Shown piece after piece: positions 1-8,190 of a stretch of 64,000 bases of DNA; within the stretch, counting starts at the first letter, position 1; each line of letters opens with the position of its first letter. The notes under the pieces were generated by a model. It saw nothing but the letters and a program-made list of their open reading frames with translations, was not told the DNA's origin and did not search any database. A program made the translations under genes and the position numbers. Source of the stretch: Candidatus Methanomethylicaceae archaeon (GTDB lineage Archaea > Thermoproteota > Methanomethylicia > Methanomethylicales > Methanomethylicaceae); contig JAOAJN010000004.1 of assembly GCA_026414165.1 (NCBI GenBank), forward strand, positions 62,001 through 126,000. Direction: 5' to 3'.

Positions 1-1080
1 AAGACAATAAAGCCGGACAAGACCCCTGTATATGACCTAAAAAACAGGTTTGGCGTGATGGGCTTTGAGAATAAGCAGATGATAATCTTCGAAAACATCG
101 AGGAGGTCTCAAAGAGACCGGTGGGCACGTGGGTGAACGAGATCAAGGAGATCAAGAAAAAATTCCCAGAAAAAGCACTCATAGGTAGTATAATGGCTGA
201 ATGTAAAGAGGAGGACTGGGAAGAACTGGCTAGGGTCGTGAGCGAGGCCGGCGTTGACATGCTAGAGCTAAACTTCGGCTGTCCGCACGGAATGCCTGAG
301 CGAGGCATGGGCGCATTCATAGGACAAAGGACAGAACTAATCCAAAAGCTAACAAAGGCGGCGAAGCGCGGCTCCTCTGTTCCCGTTATGGTGAAGCTCA
401 CTCCGAACGTCACCGATATCGCTTACACCGCCAAGGCTGCGGAGGAGGCTGGTGCTGATGCCATATCTGCAATAAACACCGTGCTCGGACTCATAGGTAT
501 CAACATTGACACCTTTGAGCCGATGCCCACAGTCGATGGGATGAGCACATTTGGAGGTCTTTCAGGACCCGGTGTCAAGCCCATAGGCCTCAGGTGTGTC
601 GCCCAGATCGCGCAGGCAACAAACATCCCCGTCTCCGGAATAGGTGGAATAACGACTTGGAAAGATGCTGTGGAGTATCTCCTGGTGGGGGCTGGCAGCG
701 TCCAAGTCTGCACCGCTGTGATGTGGAGGGGTTACAGGATAATCTCTGACTTCGTTGACGGACTCACCAATTATCTAGCGGACAAAGGATTCTCTTCCGT
801 TAGAGACATCATAGGAAAGAGCCTTCCTAAACTGACTGCTTGGTCAAAGCTTAACAAGGACTACACAGTCGTGGCAAACATCAACAAGGACCTATGCATA
901 AAGTGCGGTCTTTGTTATGTCGCATGCCTTGATGCTGGCTATCAAGCCATCAAATTCGAACAAGGAAAGTCTGCTGAAGTCGACGAAGAGAAGTGCGACG
1001 CCTGCTCCCTTTGTACACATCTCTGCCCTGTACCTGGATGCATAACATGGAAGAAGGTCGCAAAACAGGTAAGCGTTTAA
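1..1080 (+). CDS. preA: Dihydropyrimidine dehydrogenase, PreA-type (C-terminal part, cut by window edge)
   Basis: The frame is open to base 1, so the GTG/ATG near 55 are internal and the true start lies off the window. The visible 359 codons hold the FMN-binding TIM barrel of the dihydroorotate/dihydropyrimidine dehydrogenase family (ELNFGCPHGMPERGMG, VMVKLTPNV, GIGGITTW) followed by two ferredoxin-type 4Fe-4S motifs (CIKCGLCYVAC and CDACSLCTHLC). This is the architecture of PreA, which reduces uracil/thymine to the dihydro forms using electrons from a partner flavoprotein (PreT) not seen here. The dihydropyrimidinase gene follows 38 bases later on the same strand, so the pair carries out consecutive steps. 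A role in pyrimidine reduction is inferred from this pairing; other DHOD-like substrates remain possible. Confidence 0.85.
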   Translation, partial: KTIKPDKTPVYDLKNRFGVMGFENKQMIIFENIEEVSKRPVGTWVNEIKEIKKKFPEKALIGSIMAECKEEDWEELARVVSEAGVDMLELNFGCPHGMPERGMGAFIGQRTELIQKLTKAAKRGSSVPVMVKLTPNVTDIAYTAKAAEEAGADAISAINTVLGLIGINIDTFEPMPTVDGMSTFGGLSGPGVKPIGLRCVAQIAQATNIPVSGIGGITTWKDAVEYLLVGAGSVQVCTAVMWRGYRIISDFVDGLTNYLADKGFSSVRDIIGKSLPKLTAWSKLNKDYTVVANINKDLCIKCGLCYVACLDAGYQAIKFEQGKSAEVDEEKCDACSLCTHLCPVPGCITWKKVAKQVSV

Positions 1081-1118
1081 ACACTCCTTTTTCTATATTG
1101 AATATTGGAGGATTTATA

Positions 1119-2498
1119 ATGGACTTATTAATAAAGAACGGAACCATAGTCACGCCTAAGGACACATTCAAAGCAGACATAGGCGTTAAGAACGGCAAGA
1201 TCGCCGCTATCGCATCAAACATTACAGAAAAAGCAGAAGAGGTTGTGGACGCCTCGGGCAAATACGTCATGCCAGGTGGGATAGACGCCCACACCCATAT
1301 GGAGATGCCATTCATGGGCACCACCACAGTAGACGACTTTGAGTACGGAACTATAGCTGCTGCATTCGGCGGCGTTACTACAATCTTGGACTTCGCAATA
1401 CAGCCGAAGGACAAGACATTCTTGGAGACCATCTCTCTCTGGAGGGGCAAGGCAGATCCCAAAGTGGTCATAGACTACGGTATCCATGTGGCCGTGACAA
1501 ACCTAACTGAAGAACTTCTCAATGAGATCCCTAAGGTCCTAGAGGCTGGTGTCTCAAGCTTCAAGCTCTTCATGACATATCGAAAAGAGGGTCTGATGAG
1601 CGATGACGGCAGGATATACAAGATGCTTGAGGAGAGCCGAAAACTTGGTTTCTTGGTCCAACTCCATGCCGAGAACAACTCCATCCTTGAACTCCTAATA
1701 GATCGACACGTCTCATCGGGAAAACTATCCGCGGAGTATCACGCCAAGAGCAGACCCAACTTCGTGGAGAGTGAAGCTATCTACAGGGGTCTGGCACTAG
1801 CCGCAGCCGCTGGAGGGAACCTATACATAGTACACATGTCAACAAAAGAGGGCGTAGCTGAGCTCTCAAGGATGAAGAAGCTCTACCCGAACCTGTACGG
1901 GGAGACATGCCCCCACTATCTAATACTTACCGACGAGAAGTACCTCTCTCCAAAGGGAAGAAGGTACATAATGTCGCCACCTCTTAGGAGCAAGGCAGAC
2001 AACGAAGGTCTCTGGGAGGGTCTCGCAAACGGCACCCTAAGCACTGTTGCCACTGACCATTGCACATTCACCGATGCCCAGAAGGACTTGGGAAAAGACA
2101 ACTTCACTAAGGTTCCCAACGGTGTCCCTGGCACAGAGACCATGATTCCCATTCTCTACAGCGAGGGAGTTGCAAAAAACAGGATCTCTCTGAATAAACT
2201 TGTGGAGGTAGTTTCATACAACCCCGCAAAGCTCTTTGGTCTCTATCCTAAGAAGGGGACCTTGAATGTTGGCAGTGATGCAGACATAGTCATACTCGAT
2301 CCCAATTTCGAGATGGAGCTTAGCCAGAGGAACCTCCACTCAAGGATCGACTACTCAATATACGAGGGACTCACTGTCAAGGGCATGCCCGTACACGTCT
2401 TCGTTAGGGGGAAACCCGTCGTCTACAACAGGGAGTTTGTGGGCAAGAAGGGCATGGGCAAGTTTATTCCTAGAGGAAAGCATCAACCCCTAAACTAA
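1119..2498 (+). CDS. hydA: Dihydropyrimidinase / hydantoinase
   Basis: 459 aa, cyclic amidohydrolase family. It opens the ring of dihydrouracil or hydantoins to N-carbamoyl amino acids. Visible motifs: metal-binding GGIDAHTHMEMP near residue 55, the lysine expected to be carboxylated in SSFKLFMTYR, HAEN, VHMSTKEG, ETCPHYL and the metal Asp in VATDHC. The track ORF starts at 993 inside preA; I chose ATG 1119 because GGAGG lies 8 bases upstream and the first residues (MDLLIKNGTIVTP) are where the family begins. It probably shares an operon with preA. The exact ring substrate cannot be read from sequence. Confidence 0.92.
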   Translation: MDLLIKNGTIVTPKDTFKADIGVKNGKIAAIASNITEKAEEVVDASGKYVMPGGIDAHTHMEMPFMGTTTVDDFEYGTIAAAFGGVTTILDFAIQPKDKTFLETISLWRGKADPKVVIDYGIHVAVTNLTEELLNEIPKVLEAGVSSFKLFMTYRKEGLMSDDGRIYKMLEESRKLGFLVQLHAENNSILELLIDRHVSSGKLSAEYHAKSRPNFVESEAIYRGLALAAAAGGNLYIVHMSTKEGVAELSRMKKLYPNLYGETCPHYLILTDEKYLSPKGRRYIMSPPLRSKADNEGLWEGLANGTLSTVATDHCTFTDAQKDLGKDNFTKVPNGVPGTETMIPILYSEGVAKNRISLNKLVEVVSYNPAKLFGLYPKKGTLNVGSDADIVILDPNFEMELSQRNLHSRIDYSIYEGLTVKGMPVHVFVRGKPVVYNREFVGKKGMGKFIPRGKHQPLN

Positions 2499-2516
2499 CC
2501 CCTTTTTCTTTTTGTG
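2499..2516 (+). terminator. Pyrimidine-rich run after hydA
   Basis: An ACCCCTTTTTCTTTTT stretch directly after the stop codon resembles archaeal oligo-T termination signals. Some read-through into the next gene is likely because only about 100 bases separate them. No strong hairpin is seen. Confidence 0.35.
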
Positions 2517-2597
2517 ATAGTTTTCTGAAATCCTCGCGAAAGCATTATTAAACCAAAACTCAATACCCAATTCCAGCAAAAACTCGGAGGGAGATAT

Positions 2598-3635
2598 TTG
2601 GTAAAAACAGAACTCCATGGAAAGCACTGGATAGCTCCTGAAATAGAATGGAGTGACGAAGAGCTTTGGACAGTATTGGACGTCTCCTTCGACCTGAAGA
2701 GGCAGTACGCTATGGGGCAGAGACACGACCACATATGCAAGGGTAAGTCTCTGTTCACATTGTTCTTCAACCCTTCCACAAGAACCAGATCCTCCTTCAT
2801 TACAGGGATAACCCAGCTGGGTGGCGTGGCATACGACTTGGATCCCGGAAAGCTCCAGATAACACATGGTGAAACCATCTATGAGACCGCCGCCATCATG
2901 AGCAGGATGTGCGACGGTATAGCCATAAGGAGATACGTGAAGGGTCAGTACTATGGAGAGGGCAACCTGACAATGAGGGAGTATGCCAAGGCCTCGACAG
3001 TCCCCGTGATTAATATGGAGTGTGATATGTGGCATCCCTGCCAAGGCGTTGCAGATGTTATGACCGTGATCGAAAAATACAACGCCAGGAGCCTGCGAGG
3101 AAAGAAGTTTGTGATGTGCTATGCCAATAGCCCTGGTGCTTGGAAGCCAGTGGCAGTCCCTCAGACAAACATAATCTTCTTCACAAGACTCCTCCAGATG
3201 GACGTCACTCTCGCCTATCCGGAAAAGTTCAACTTGGATCCAGCAGTTGAAGAATACACCAGAAAACTTGCCGATCAGTATGGCACAAAGTTCGAGATCG
3301 TCCACAGCATGGAAGAAGCCTTTGAGGATGCGCTTGTTGTGTACCCCAAGGGATGGTGTAGCTGGGAGCTACTGAAGGCGGGAGGCTATGACGAGAAGTT
3401 GCACGAGGAATACAAGAAGACCCACAACTTGGCTGCTTGGAAGACCACACCAGAGTTAATGGACAGGACCCGCAAGAACAGCATCTGGATGCACTGCCTA
3501 CCTGCCGATGTTGGTCTTGAGGTCGAACCAGAAGTTATCTTCTCCAACAGATGGTCTGTCTCTGTGGACGAGGCTGAGAACAGACTGCACGGACAGAAGG
3601 GCATTATGGCCCTCACAATGGGAGGAAGGAGATAG
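2598..3635 (+). CDS. Carbamoyltransferase of the YgeW/knotted type
   Basis: 345 aa, aspartate/ornithine carbamoyltransferase superfamily. Carbamoyl-phosphate motif FFNPSTRTRSSF near residue 57, HPCQGVAD near 142 and HCLPADVG near 298 are all present. The stretch KPVAVPQTNIIFFTRLLQMDVTLAYP matches the YgeW branch of the knotted carbamoyltransferases better than anabolic OTC. The start is TTG, set by GGAGGGA 5 bases upstream. In E. coli ygeW sits with hyuA and the carbamate kinase yqeA; the same partners occur here. I infer a catabolic role: phosphorolysis of an N-carbamoyl compound (perhaps N-carbamoyl-beta-alanine from the upstream enzyme) to carbamoyl phosphate. The true substrate is unknown for this family. 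Confidence 0.82.
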   Translation: MVKTELHGKHWIAPEIEWSDEELWTVLDVSFDLKRQYAMGQRHDHICKGKSLFTLFFNPSTRTRSSFITGITQLGGVAYDLDPGKLQITHGETIYETAAIMSRMCDGIAIRRYVKGQYYGEGNLTMREYAKASTVPVINMECDMWHPCQGVADVMTVIEKYNARSLRGKKFVMCYANSPGAWKPVAVPQTNIIFFTRLLQMDVTLAYPEKFNLDPAVEEYTRKLADQYGTKFEIVHSMEEAFEDALVVYPKGWCSWELLKAGGYDEKLHEEYKKTHNLAAWKTTPELMDRTRKNSIWMHCLPADVGLEVEPEVIFSNRWSVSVDEAENRLHGQKGIMALTMGGRR

Positions 3636-3647
3636 GGGGTATATTCG

Positions 3648-3959
3648 ATGCCATGCTGCATATTGTGTCCGGAATATAAGAACATCCTGAATCAGGAGCC
3701 TAGGGTCAGCCCGAAGTGCCCTGGGTACGTCTCAAAGGAGAAACCGTGGCCACAGAAGAGCTATCCGTCCGACGAGGCGCCACCAATCTGGTACCTATTG
3801 AAGCTGGAGGCAAAGTGCTGCCCGATCTGCCCCTACTATAGGGCGGATAAGGCGCAGAAGTTCTGGTGGTGCGAGAGACCCTTAGCCTTCGAGATTAAGC
3901 CAGACAACGCCGCAGAAGCGATAAGGTTCTCGGGCAGGTCTGTGGTACCTACCCCATAA
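3648..3959 (+). CDS. Cys-rich 103-aa protein of unknown function
   Basis: Unrecognised. It begins 12 bases after the carbamoyltransferase, with GGGGG 8 bases before its ATG, so it is almost certainly co-translated with it. It has eight cysteines, arranged as CCILC (residues 3-7), one at 24, CCPIC (57-61) and one at 75, suggesting one or two zinc or iron-sulfur sites. Tryptophan, proline and lysine are abundant and no membrane segment or signal peptide is seen. The genomic link suggests a partner or regulator of the carbamoyltransferase or of the Fe-S dehydrogenase PreA. This is inference only. Confidence 0.7.
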   Translation: MPCCILCPEYKNILNQEPRVSPKCPGYVSKEKPWPQKSYPSDEAPPIWYLLKLEAKCCPICPYYRADKAQKFWWCERPLAFEIKPDNAAEAIRFSGRSVVPTP

Positions 3960-3976
3960 CCCTTTTTTTATTTCAT
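3960..3976 (+). terminator. Oligo-T terminator after the carbamoyltransferase unit
   Basis: CCCTTTTTTTATTTC lies directly after the TAA. The following 135 bases are very A/T-rich, with runs of A and T on both strands, and separate two convergent genes, so a bidirectional termination zone is likely. Confidence 0.5.
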
Positions 3977-4111
3977 GAGCAAACTCTTAGGTTCTGAAAT
4001 AAGTCTCGTATCCAAGGATCGAAAATTAAAGACTAAAAATCAAAAAATCGTAATTTTTTATCTAATTTTATTGATTTTTTTGGTCTAAAAATAAGTTAAA
4101 TTGACCTACGC

Positions 4112-5179
4112 CTACCTTTCCCTTTTACCTTCAATAAAATCCTCAAAGCACCTCTTTGCAACCTCGTAAGGCATCTGCTCTGGTGGGTGCTTAAATGCGA
4201 ACGCTGAGGCACTGATTAGCGGTCCTGAGACCCCTCTGTCTAGGGCAATCTTGCAAGCCCTTATCACATCTATCACCACTCCGCCACTGTTAGGTGCGTC
4301 CCAGACATCTAGCTTTACATCAATCTGAACTGGCGTCCCGCCGAAGTATTCGCCCTTGATGTATATGTAACAGATCTTCTTATTATCTAAGAATTGCACA
4401 TAGTCAGAGGGACCGATCCTTAATGGTATATCGTATGGGATCATCGCTTGTACAGCCGAGGTCTTGCTTATCCTCTTAGATACCAGCCGCGCCTCTTCAA
4501 GCATGTTCAAGAAGTCCGTGTCCCCTCCTATATTGAGCTGGTAACTCTCGGTTATCCTTACCCCTCTGTCGACCATCAATTTTGCAAGGGTTTTATGCAA
4601 AACCGTTGCACCAAGCTGGCTCATAACGTCGTCGCCAGCCACAGGCAGATTTTTGTCCGCAAACTTCTGTTGCCATGCCTTGTCGGAGGCTATGAAGACT
4701 GGCATACAATTAACGAATGCACATCCAGCTTTAATCGTCTGCTCCGCGTACCACCTCACAGCCTGCTCAGAGCCCACTGGCAGATAGTTAACGACGATCT
4801 CTGCGCCCGAAGTCTTCAACTCTTCCGCAACGTCAACCTCCTTCTCGTCGCTCACGGTCAAGAATTCCTTCAGATACTTTCCCAAACCGTCCATTACAGG
4901 TCCCTTCTTGACCGTCACCCCCAACTTCGGCACATCGCAGAACTTCCTGGTGTTATTAGGTCTGGCAAATATTGCCTCTGATAGATCTTTACCCACCTTG
5001 TTGGCGTCGACATCAAAAGCTGCTACAAACTCAATATCTCTAACATGATAACCTCCCATATTGACATGTAACAGTCCTGGGATGTCTTTATCTTCAGGGG
5101 CATCCCTGTAGAAATATGTCCCCTGGACCAATGCTGATGCGCAGTTACCAACACCAACTATGGCTACCTTAATTGTCAT
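4112..5179 (-). CDS. ino1: myo-Inositol-1-phosphate synthase
   Basis: 355 aa, NAD-dependent cyclisation of glucose 6-phosphate to L-myo-inositol-1-phosphate, the first step toward archaeal inositol phospholipids and compatible solutes. The Rossmann start VAIVGVGNCASALVQG is at residues 5-20, and QLGATVLHKTLA, NIGGDTDF and the C-terminal APNSGGVVIDV block fit the archaeal/bacterial short form. The track ORF starts 25 codons earlier, but ATG 5179 has GGTGAT 4 bases upstream and the strong TATA box lies inside the longer version, so the short start is preferred. It sits between the carbamoyltransferase module and carbamate kinase with no obvious functional link. Confidence 0.92.
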   Translation of the reverse strand: MTIKVAIVGVGNCASALVQGTYFYRDAPEDKDIPGLLHVNMGGYHVRDIEFVAAFDVDANKVGKDLSEAIFARPNNTRKFCDVPKLGVTVKKGPVMDGLGKYLKEFLTVSDEKEVDVAEELKTSGAEIVVNYLPVGSEQAVRWYAEQTIKAGCAFVNCMPVFIASDKAWQQKFADKNLPVAGDDVMSQLGATVLHKTLAKLMVDRGVRITESYQLNIGGDTDFLNMLEEARLVSKRISKTSAVQAMIPYDIPLRIGPSDYVQFLDNKKICYIYIKGEYFGGTPVQIDVKLDVWDAPNSGGVVIDVIRACKIALDRGVSGPLISASAFAFKHPPEQMPYEVAKRCFEDFIEGKRER

Positions 5180-5489
5180 CGATATCACCAGTATTTTATA
5201 TGTATAAAATATTTCCGTTTTAACCTTATCGGCAGGAAGCCTATTAGCCTTCATTTACCCCGCTTGTTTCTCTTACTGACTTACGTATTCAAACAATAGA
5301 AAAATTATGTGGGGCGAGATGACACCATTTGGACGGATTGTCCATCCAACTATCTCTCTTAGTATTAATAAACCTTGTGCATTATCCGTCAAGTTTATTA
5401 AAAAAATAGGTGTTATGATAATTGGGCTATGATGAGTGCTGGTATTACGGAATAAAAGATGAAGTATGACATCAGACCAGAGCCCAAAG
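5180..5489. other. 310-base intergenic stretch with a hairpin
   Basis: No convincing gene. Besides the ino1 promoter it contains a near-perfect 9-bp inverted repeat with a 3-base loop at 5329-5349 (TTGGACGGA / TCCATCCAA, one mismatch) and A/T-rich sequence just downstream of the carbamate kinase stop. A terminator or small RNA is possible; nothing more can be supported. Confidence 0.4.
5192..5211 (-). promoter_or_regulatory. TATA region for ino1
   Basis: ATTTTATACATATAAAATA on the minus strand is a strong archaeal TATA-like element, also roughly palindromic. Its distance to ATG 5179 implies a very short leader carrying the GGTGAT ribosome site. Confidence 0.5.
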
Positions 5490-6464
5490 CTAATTCTTTA
5501 CTATATGTGTGCCCGTCTTTCCTTCTATAGCGTCTACTGCCTTGTCCAGCGATGTTATTATCGCCTCTTTTCCTCCCCACTCCAGGAACCTTATGCACGC
5601 CTTCACCTTAGGTCCCATGCTACCTGGAAGGAAGTGTCCTTCATCTAAATACCTCTTCGCCTCCGTCACCGTCATCCTGTCGATCTCTTTCTCATTTGGC
5701 TTCCCAAAGTTCAGCTTTACCTTCTCCACGTCGGTCAGAATCAAGAATAAGTCCGCCCCTACTACTTCAGCAAGCCTCTCGCCCGCCAAGTCCTTGTCAA
5801 TTACAGCCTCAACGCCTACAAGCTTACCATCCTCCTTTATGACGGGGATTCCTCCGCCACCCGATGCTATAACGACGACGCCTGAGTCTACAAGTGTCTT
5901 TATGACATCGGCCTCCACATTTGCGATCGGATCCGGAGAGGGAACCACCCTTCTCCATGGCTTTGGCGCATTTGGCTTCACTTTCTTTACAATCCAACCC
6001 TTCTCCGCTTTCATCTTCATAGCTTCTTCCTCTGTCAGGAAGTTTCCTACGGGCTTCGAGGCGTTTTCTCCGAAGAATTCAGGGTCGTTTTTATCAACTA
6101 GCACCTGATTTACTATAGCGACTACGGGGACTTTCATACCCTTCTCCATCATTATGTTTTCCAGACACTGCTGAAGCATATAGCCTATCTGACCCTGTGT
6201 CATGGCACCCACGACATCCAGCGGCTGTGGCGGCACGACATCCTTGGCAATGTCTTGCTGTAGTGCCAGATTTCCAGCCTGGGGACCGTTTCCGTGCGTG
6301 ATTATGAGTCTATCATCTTTTCCTAGGCGTTGTATTATATTCACCAAATGCTTGGCTGTAGTGTATACATTCTTAAATTGTTCTTCAGCGGTACCTTTTT
6401 CATGTGCCTGCTTTATTGCGTTACCACCAAGGGCAACCAAAATCCTCTTTCCATTCTTAGCCAA
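5490..6464 (-). CDS. arcC: Carbamate kinase
   Basis: 324 aa, amino acid kinase family. It converts carbamoyl phosphate plus ADP to ATP, CO2 and ammonia, or the reverse. Motifs: ILVALGGNAIKQA at the N-terminus, THGNGPQ near residue 51, IASGGGGIPV near 206, DKDLAGERLA, ILTDVEK and the PGSMGPKVKACIRFLEWGG block. Length is typical. The track start ATG 6482 lies inside the ribosome site; TTG 6464 is preferred because GGAGGG sits 6 bases upstream. With the YgeW-type carbamoyltransferase 3 kb away it would complete an ATP-yielding carbamoyl pathway. It is transcribed separately from that gene, on the opposite strand. Confidence 0.93.
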   Translation of the reverse strand: MAKNGKRILVALGGNAIKQAHEKGTAEEQFKNVYTTAKHLVNIIQRLGKDDRLIITHGNGPQAGNLALQQDIAKDVVPPQPLDVVGAMTQGQIGYMLQQCLENIMMEKGMKVPVVAIVNQVLVDKNDPEFFGENASKPVGNFLTEEEAMKMKAEKGWIVKKVKPNAPKPWRRVVPSPDPIANVEADVIKTLVDSGVVVIASGGGGIPVIKEDGKLVGVEAVIDKDLAGERLAEVVGADLFLILTDVEKVKLNFGKPNEKEIDRMTVTEAKRYLDEGHFLPGSMGPKVKACIRFLEWGGKEAIITSLDKAVDAIEGKTGTHIVKN

Positions 6465-6649
6465 CGAAAACCCTCCAAACAATATCGGTAGAGTTCAAAG
6501 TGGCGACTATTATATTTTTCTTTTAAATTGTCATTTTTACAAAATCATTAATTTTAATCATTAGTTGAATTATTATTCCTATACAGCAGGACCAAAAAAA
6601 GGTCTTATTTTTAAGCTAGAATGTACAAAAATTAAAGCGTCGAAGTAAT

Positions 6650-7417
6650 ATGTCATACATCACTTTAGGAATTCCTATGATAGATTCTCTGTTACCAGAT
6701 GGTATGCCGAGGAATAGCTTCATTCTCTTATTTGGGGAGGGAGGCACTGGCAAATCTGTTGCACTCGCCCAAGCCGCAGGTAACAGGATCAGGCTAGGAG
6801 AACCCTGTATGTTCGTTACGTTTGATGACAGCCCGTCATCTATAATAAACAACTTCCTTCGCCTCGGCTATGAGGTTCGTGGGGCTCTTGCTAACAACAT
6901 CCTTCGGATTGTTGACTGCTTCTCGTTCAGGGCTAGGATACTTCCCAAGCCGACAGATGGAATCCGCGTAGTCCAGAACCCGAAGGACCACCACGAACTC
7001 ACAGGAACGCTACTATCCACAGCCGATGGTATGGAGGGAAAGGGTGCCATATTCATCGATTCTCTCACAGAGTTCTTTACAATCAGTGAACCCACATCCA
7101 CTCTAGAGACTGTTAAGAATTGGAGGGTGGAGTTCTGCAAAATGATGAGCATACCCATCTTTGCAACATACCATATTGGTCTGAAGACCTTAGACGAGTT
7201 TGCTGCTATGATTGATTACCTCGTCGACGGGATCATCGATTTCCGGTTCGACCCCTTGCTAGCCCAACAAGGTCTCTTGGCCAGACAGCTGCGCGTGAGA
7301 AAGATGAAGGGCGCCGTACACGATACCGTTTGGCACTACTTCACCATAGAGCGGGGTGGACTAGTGCCAATGAGGACTCAGGGCGCCTCCGAGCCAGCCC
7401 ACAAAAAATCAAAATAG
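6650..7417 (+). CDS. KaiC/RadA-like ATPase
   Basis: 255 aa, a single RecA-fold domain of the archaeal KaiC-like family. Walker A GEGGTGKS is at residues 29-36, the Walker B-like strand GAIFIDSLTEF near 138, and the substrate-loop region follows. No second KaiC domain and no N-terminal zinc finger, so it is neither RadA nor full KaiC. Such proteins are often signalling or regulatory ATPases (compare FlaH, KaiC-like). Its 3' end overlaps the convergent TrmB-type gene by 40 bases. Function unknown beyond ATP binding. Confidence 0.8.
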   Translation: MSYITLGIPMIDSLLPDGMPRNSFILLFGEGGTGKSVALAQAAGNRIRLGEPCMFVTFDDSPSSIINNFLRLGYEVRGALANNILRIVDCFSFRARILPKPTDGIRVVQNPKDHHELTGTLLSTADGMEGKGAIFIDSLTEFFTISEPTSTLETVKNWRVEFCKMMSIPIFATYHIGLKTLDEFAAMIDYLVDGIIDFRFDPLLAQQGLLARQLRVRKMKGAVHDTVWHYFTIERGGLVPMRTQGASEPAHKKSK

Positions 7418-8118
7418 GCGCTGGCGAGCTGCACCAAGCCTGGGTGACTTGCCCATATAGCCGTTCCCATAGCACCCTCGCTACCTCCTATGAAAAGCAT
7501 AACCTCGACATCGTCCACGATCAGTCCTCCTCCGAACATCTTATCCCTTCTCCTCACCGTAGAAATTCCCGATAATTTATTAATCATACCTTCATCAACT
7601 TCCTTCGTGATAAGCACGTTTACCTCAACTTCCCGAGCCCTCAGCTTCATAAGGACTGGCAAAATTTTCTCACTAAGCCATTCTGGTAGGACTGGCAATG
7701 CCAACTTTACCCCTTTTCTCGTCTCTCTCAGCATGTGGTAGGCTTTACTCAAAATCTCCTCGCCACTCTTTATTATCCAAATGTCTGACTTCTCGGGCTC
7801 GCCCTGCATTTCCATCAAAGCATGCTCCGCCCTCCTAAAAGCCTCCTCAATATCCTTTTGCACTTTGATCTTATACTCTCCGAGCCCCTCACCGATACTC
7901 CTCGCAGAGTATACTACTGGTCTTTCGCTCGAGGCTACAATAAGCGCCTTCTCCAACAGACCTGACAAAACAGTGTGGATCTTGCTGTAAGGGACCTTGC
8001 TCCTGACACTAATTTCCTTTGCATCGCCCTTCCCCCTTATCAATGCCAAGTAAACTTTTGCCTCTGTCTCTGTCAGCCCACAGCCCCTCAGAACCCTCAA
8101 GACCTCCCCTTCTGACAT
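7378..8118 (-). CDS. TrmB-family transcriptional regulator
   Basis: 246 aa. The N-terminal winged helix (GLTETEAKVYLALIRGKGDAKEISVRSKVPYSKIH) is the classic TrmB HTH, followed by a coiled segment (residues 75-100) and a C-terminal domain like the effector/PLD-like domain of TrmB proteins. The second ATG (8118) is chosen because GGATGAT lies 4 bases before it; the track begins three codons earlier. Its neighbours are the KaiC-like ATPase (convergent, overlapping) and the divergently transcribed Tes gene, whose promoter region it shares. Ligand and targets are unknown. Confidence 0.82.
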   Translation of the reverse strand: MSEGEVLRVLRGCGLTETEAKVYLALIRGKGDAKEISVRSKVPYSKIHTVLSGLLEKALIVASSERPVVYSARSIGEGLGEYKIKVQKDIEEAFRRAEHALMEMQGEPEKSDIWIIKSGEEILSKAYHMLRETRKGVKLALPVLPEWLSEKILPVLMKLRAREVEVNVLITKEVDEGMINKLSGISTVRRRDKMFGGGLIVDDVEVMLFIGGSEGAMGTAIWASHPGLVQLASAYFDFLWAGSEAP

Positions 8119-8190
8119 ACATATCATCCTATGAAAAATATGAAAATATTCAAATATAAATTAATGGTGAAGTTAGCGGCGTGATCTGTG

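Noticed and set aside
3977-4111. A/T-rich inverted stretches as a regulatory element
   Set aside because: The region separates two convergent genes and consists of A and T runs; the pairing is what base composition alone would give.
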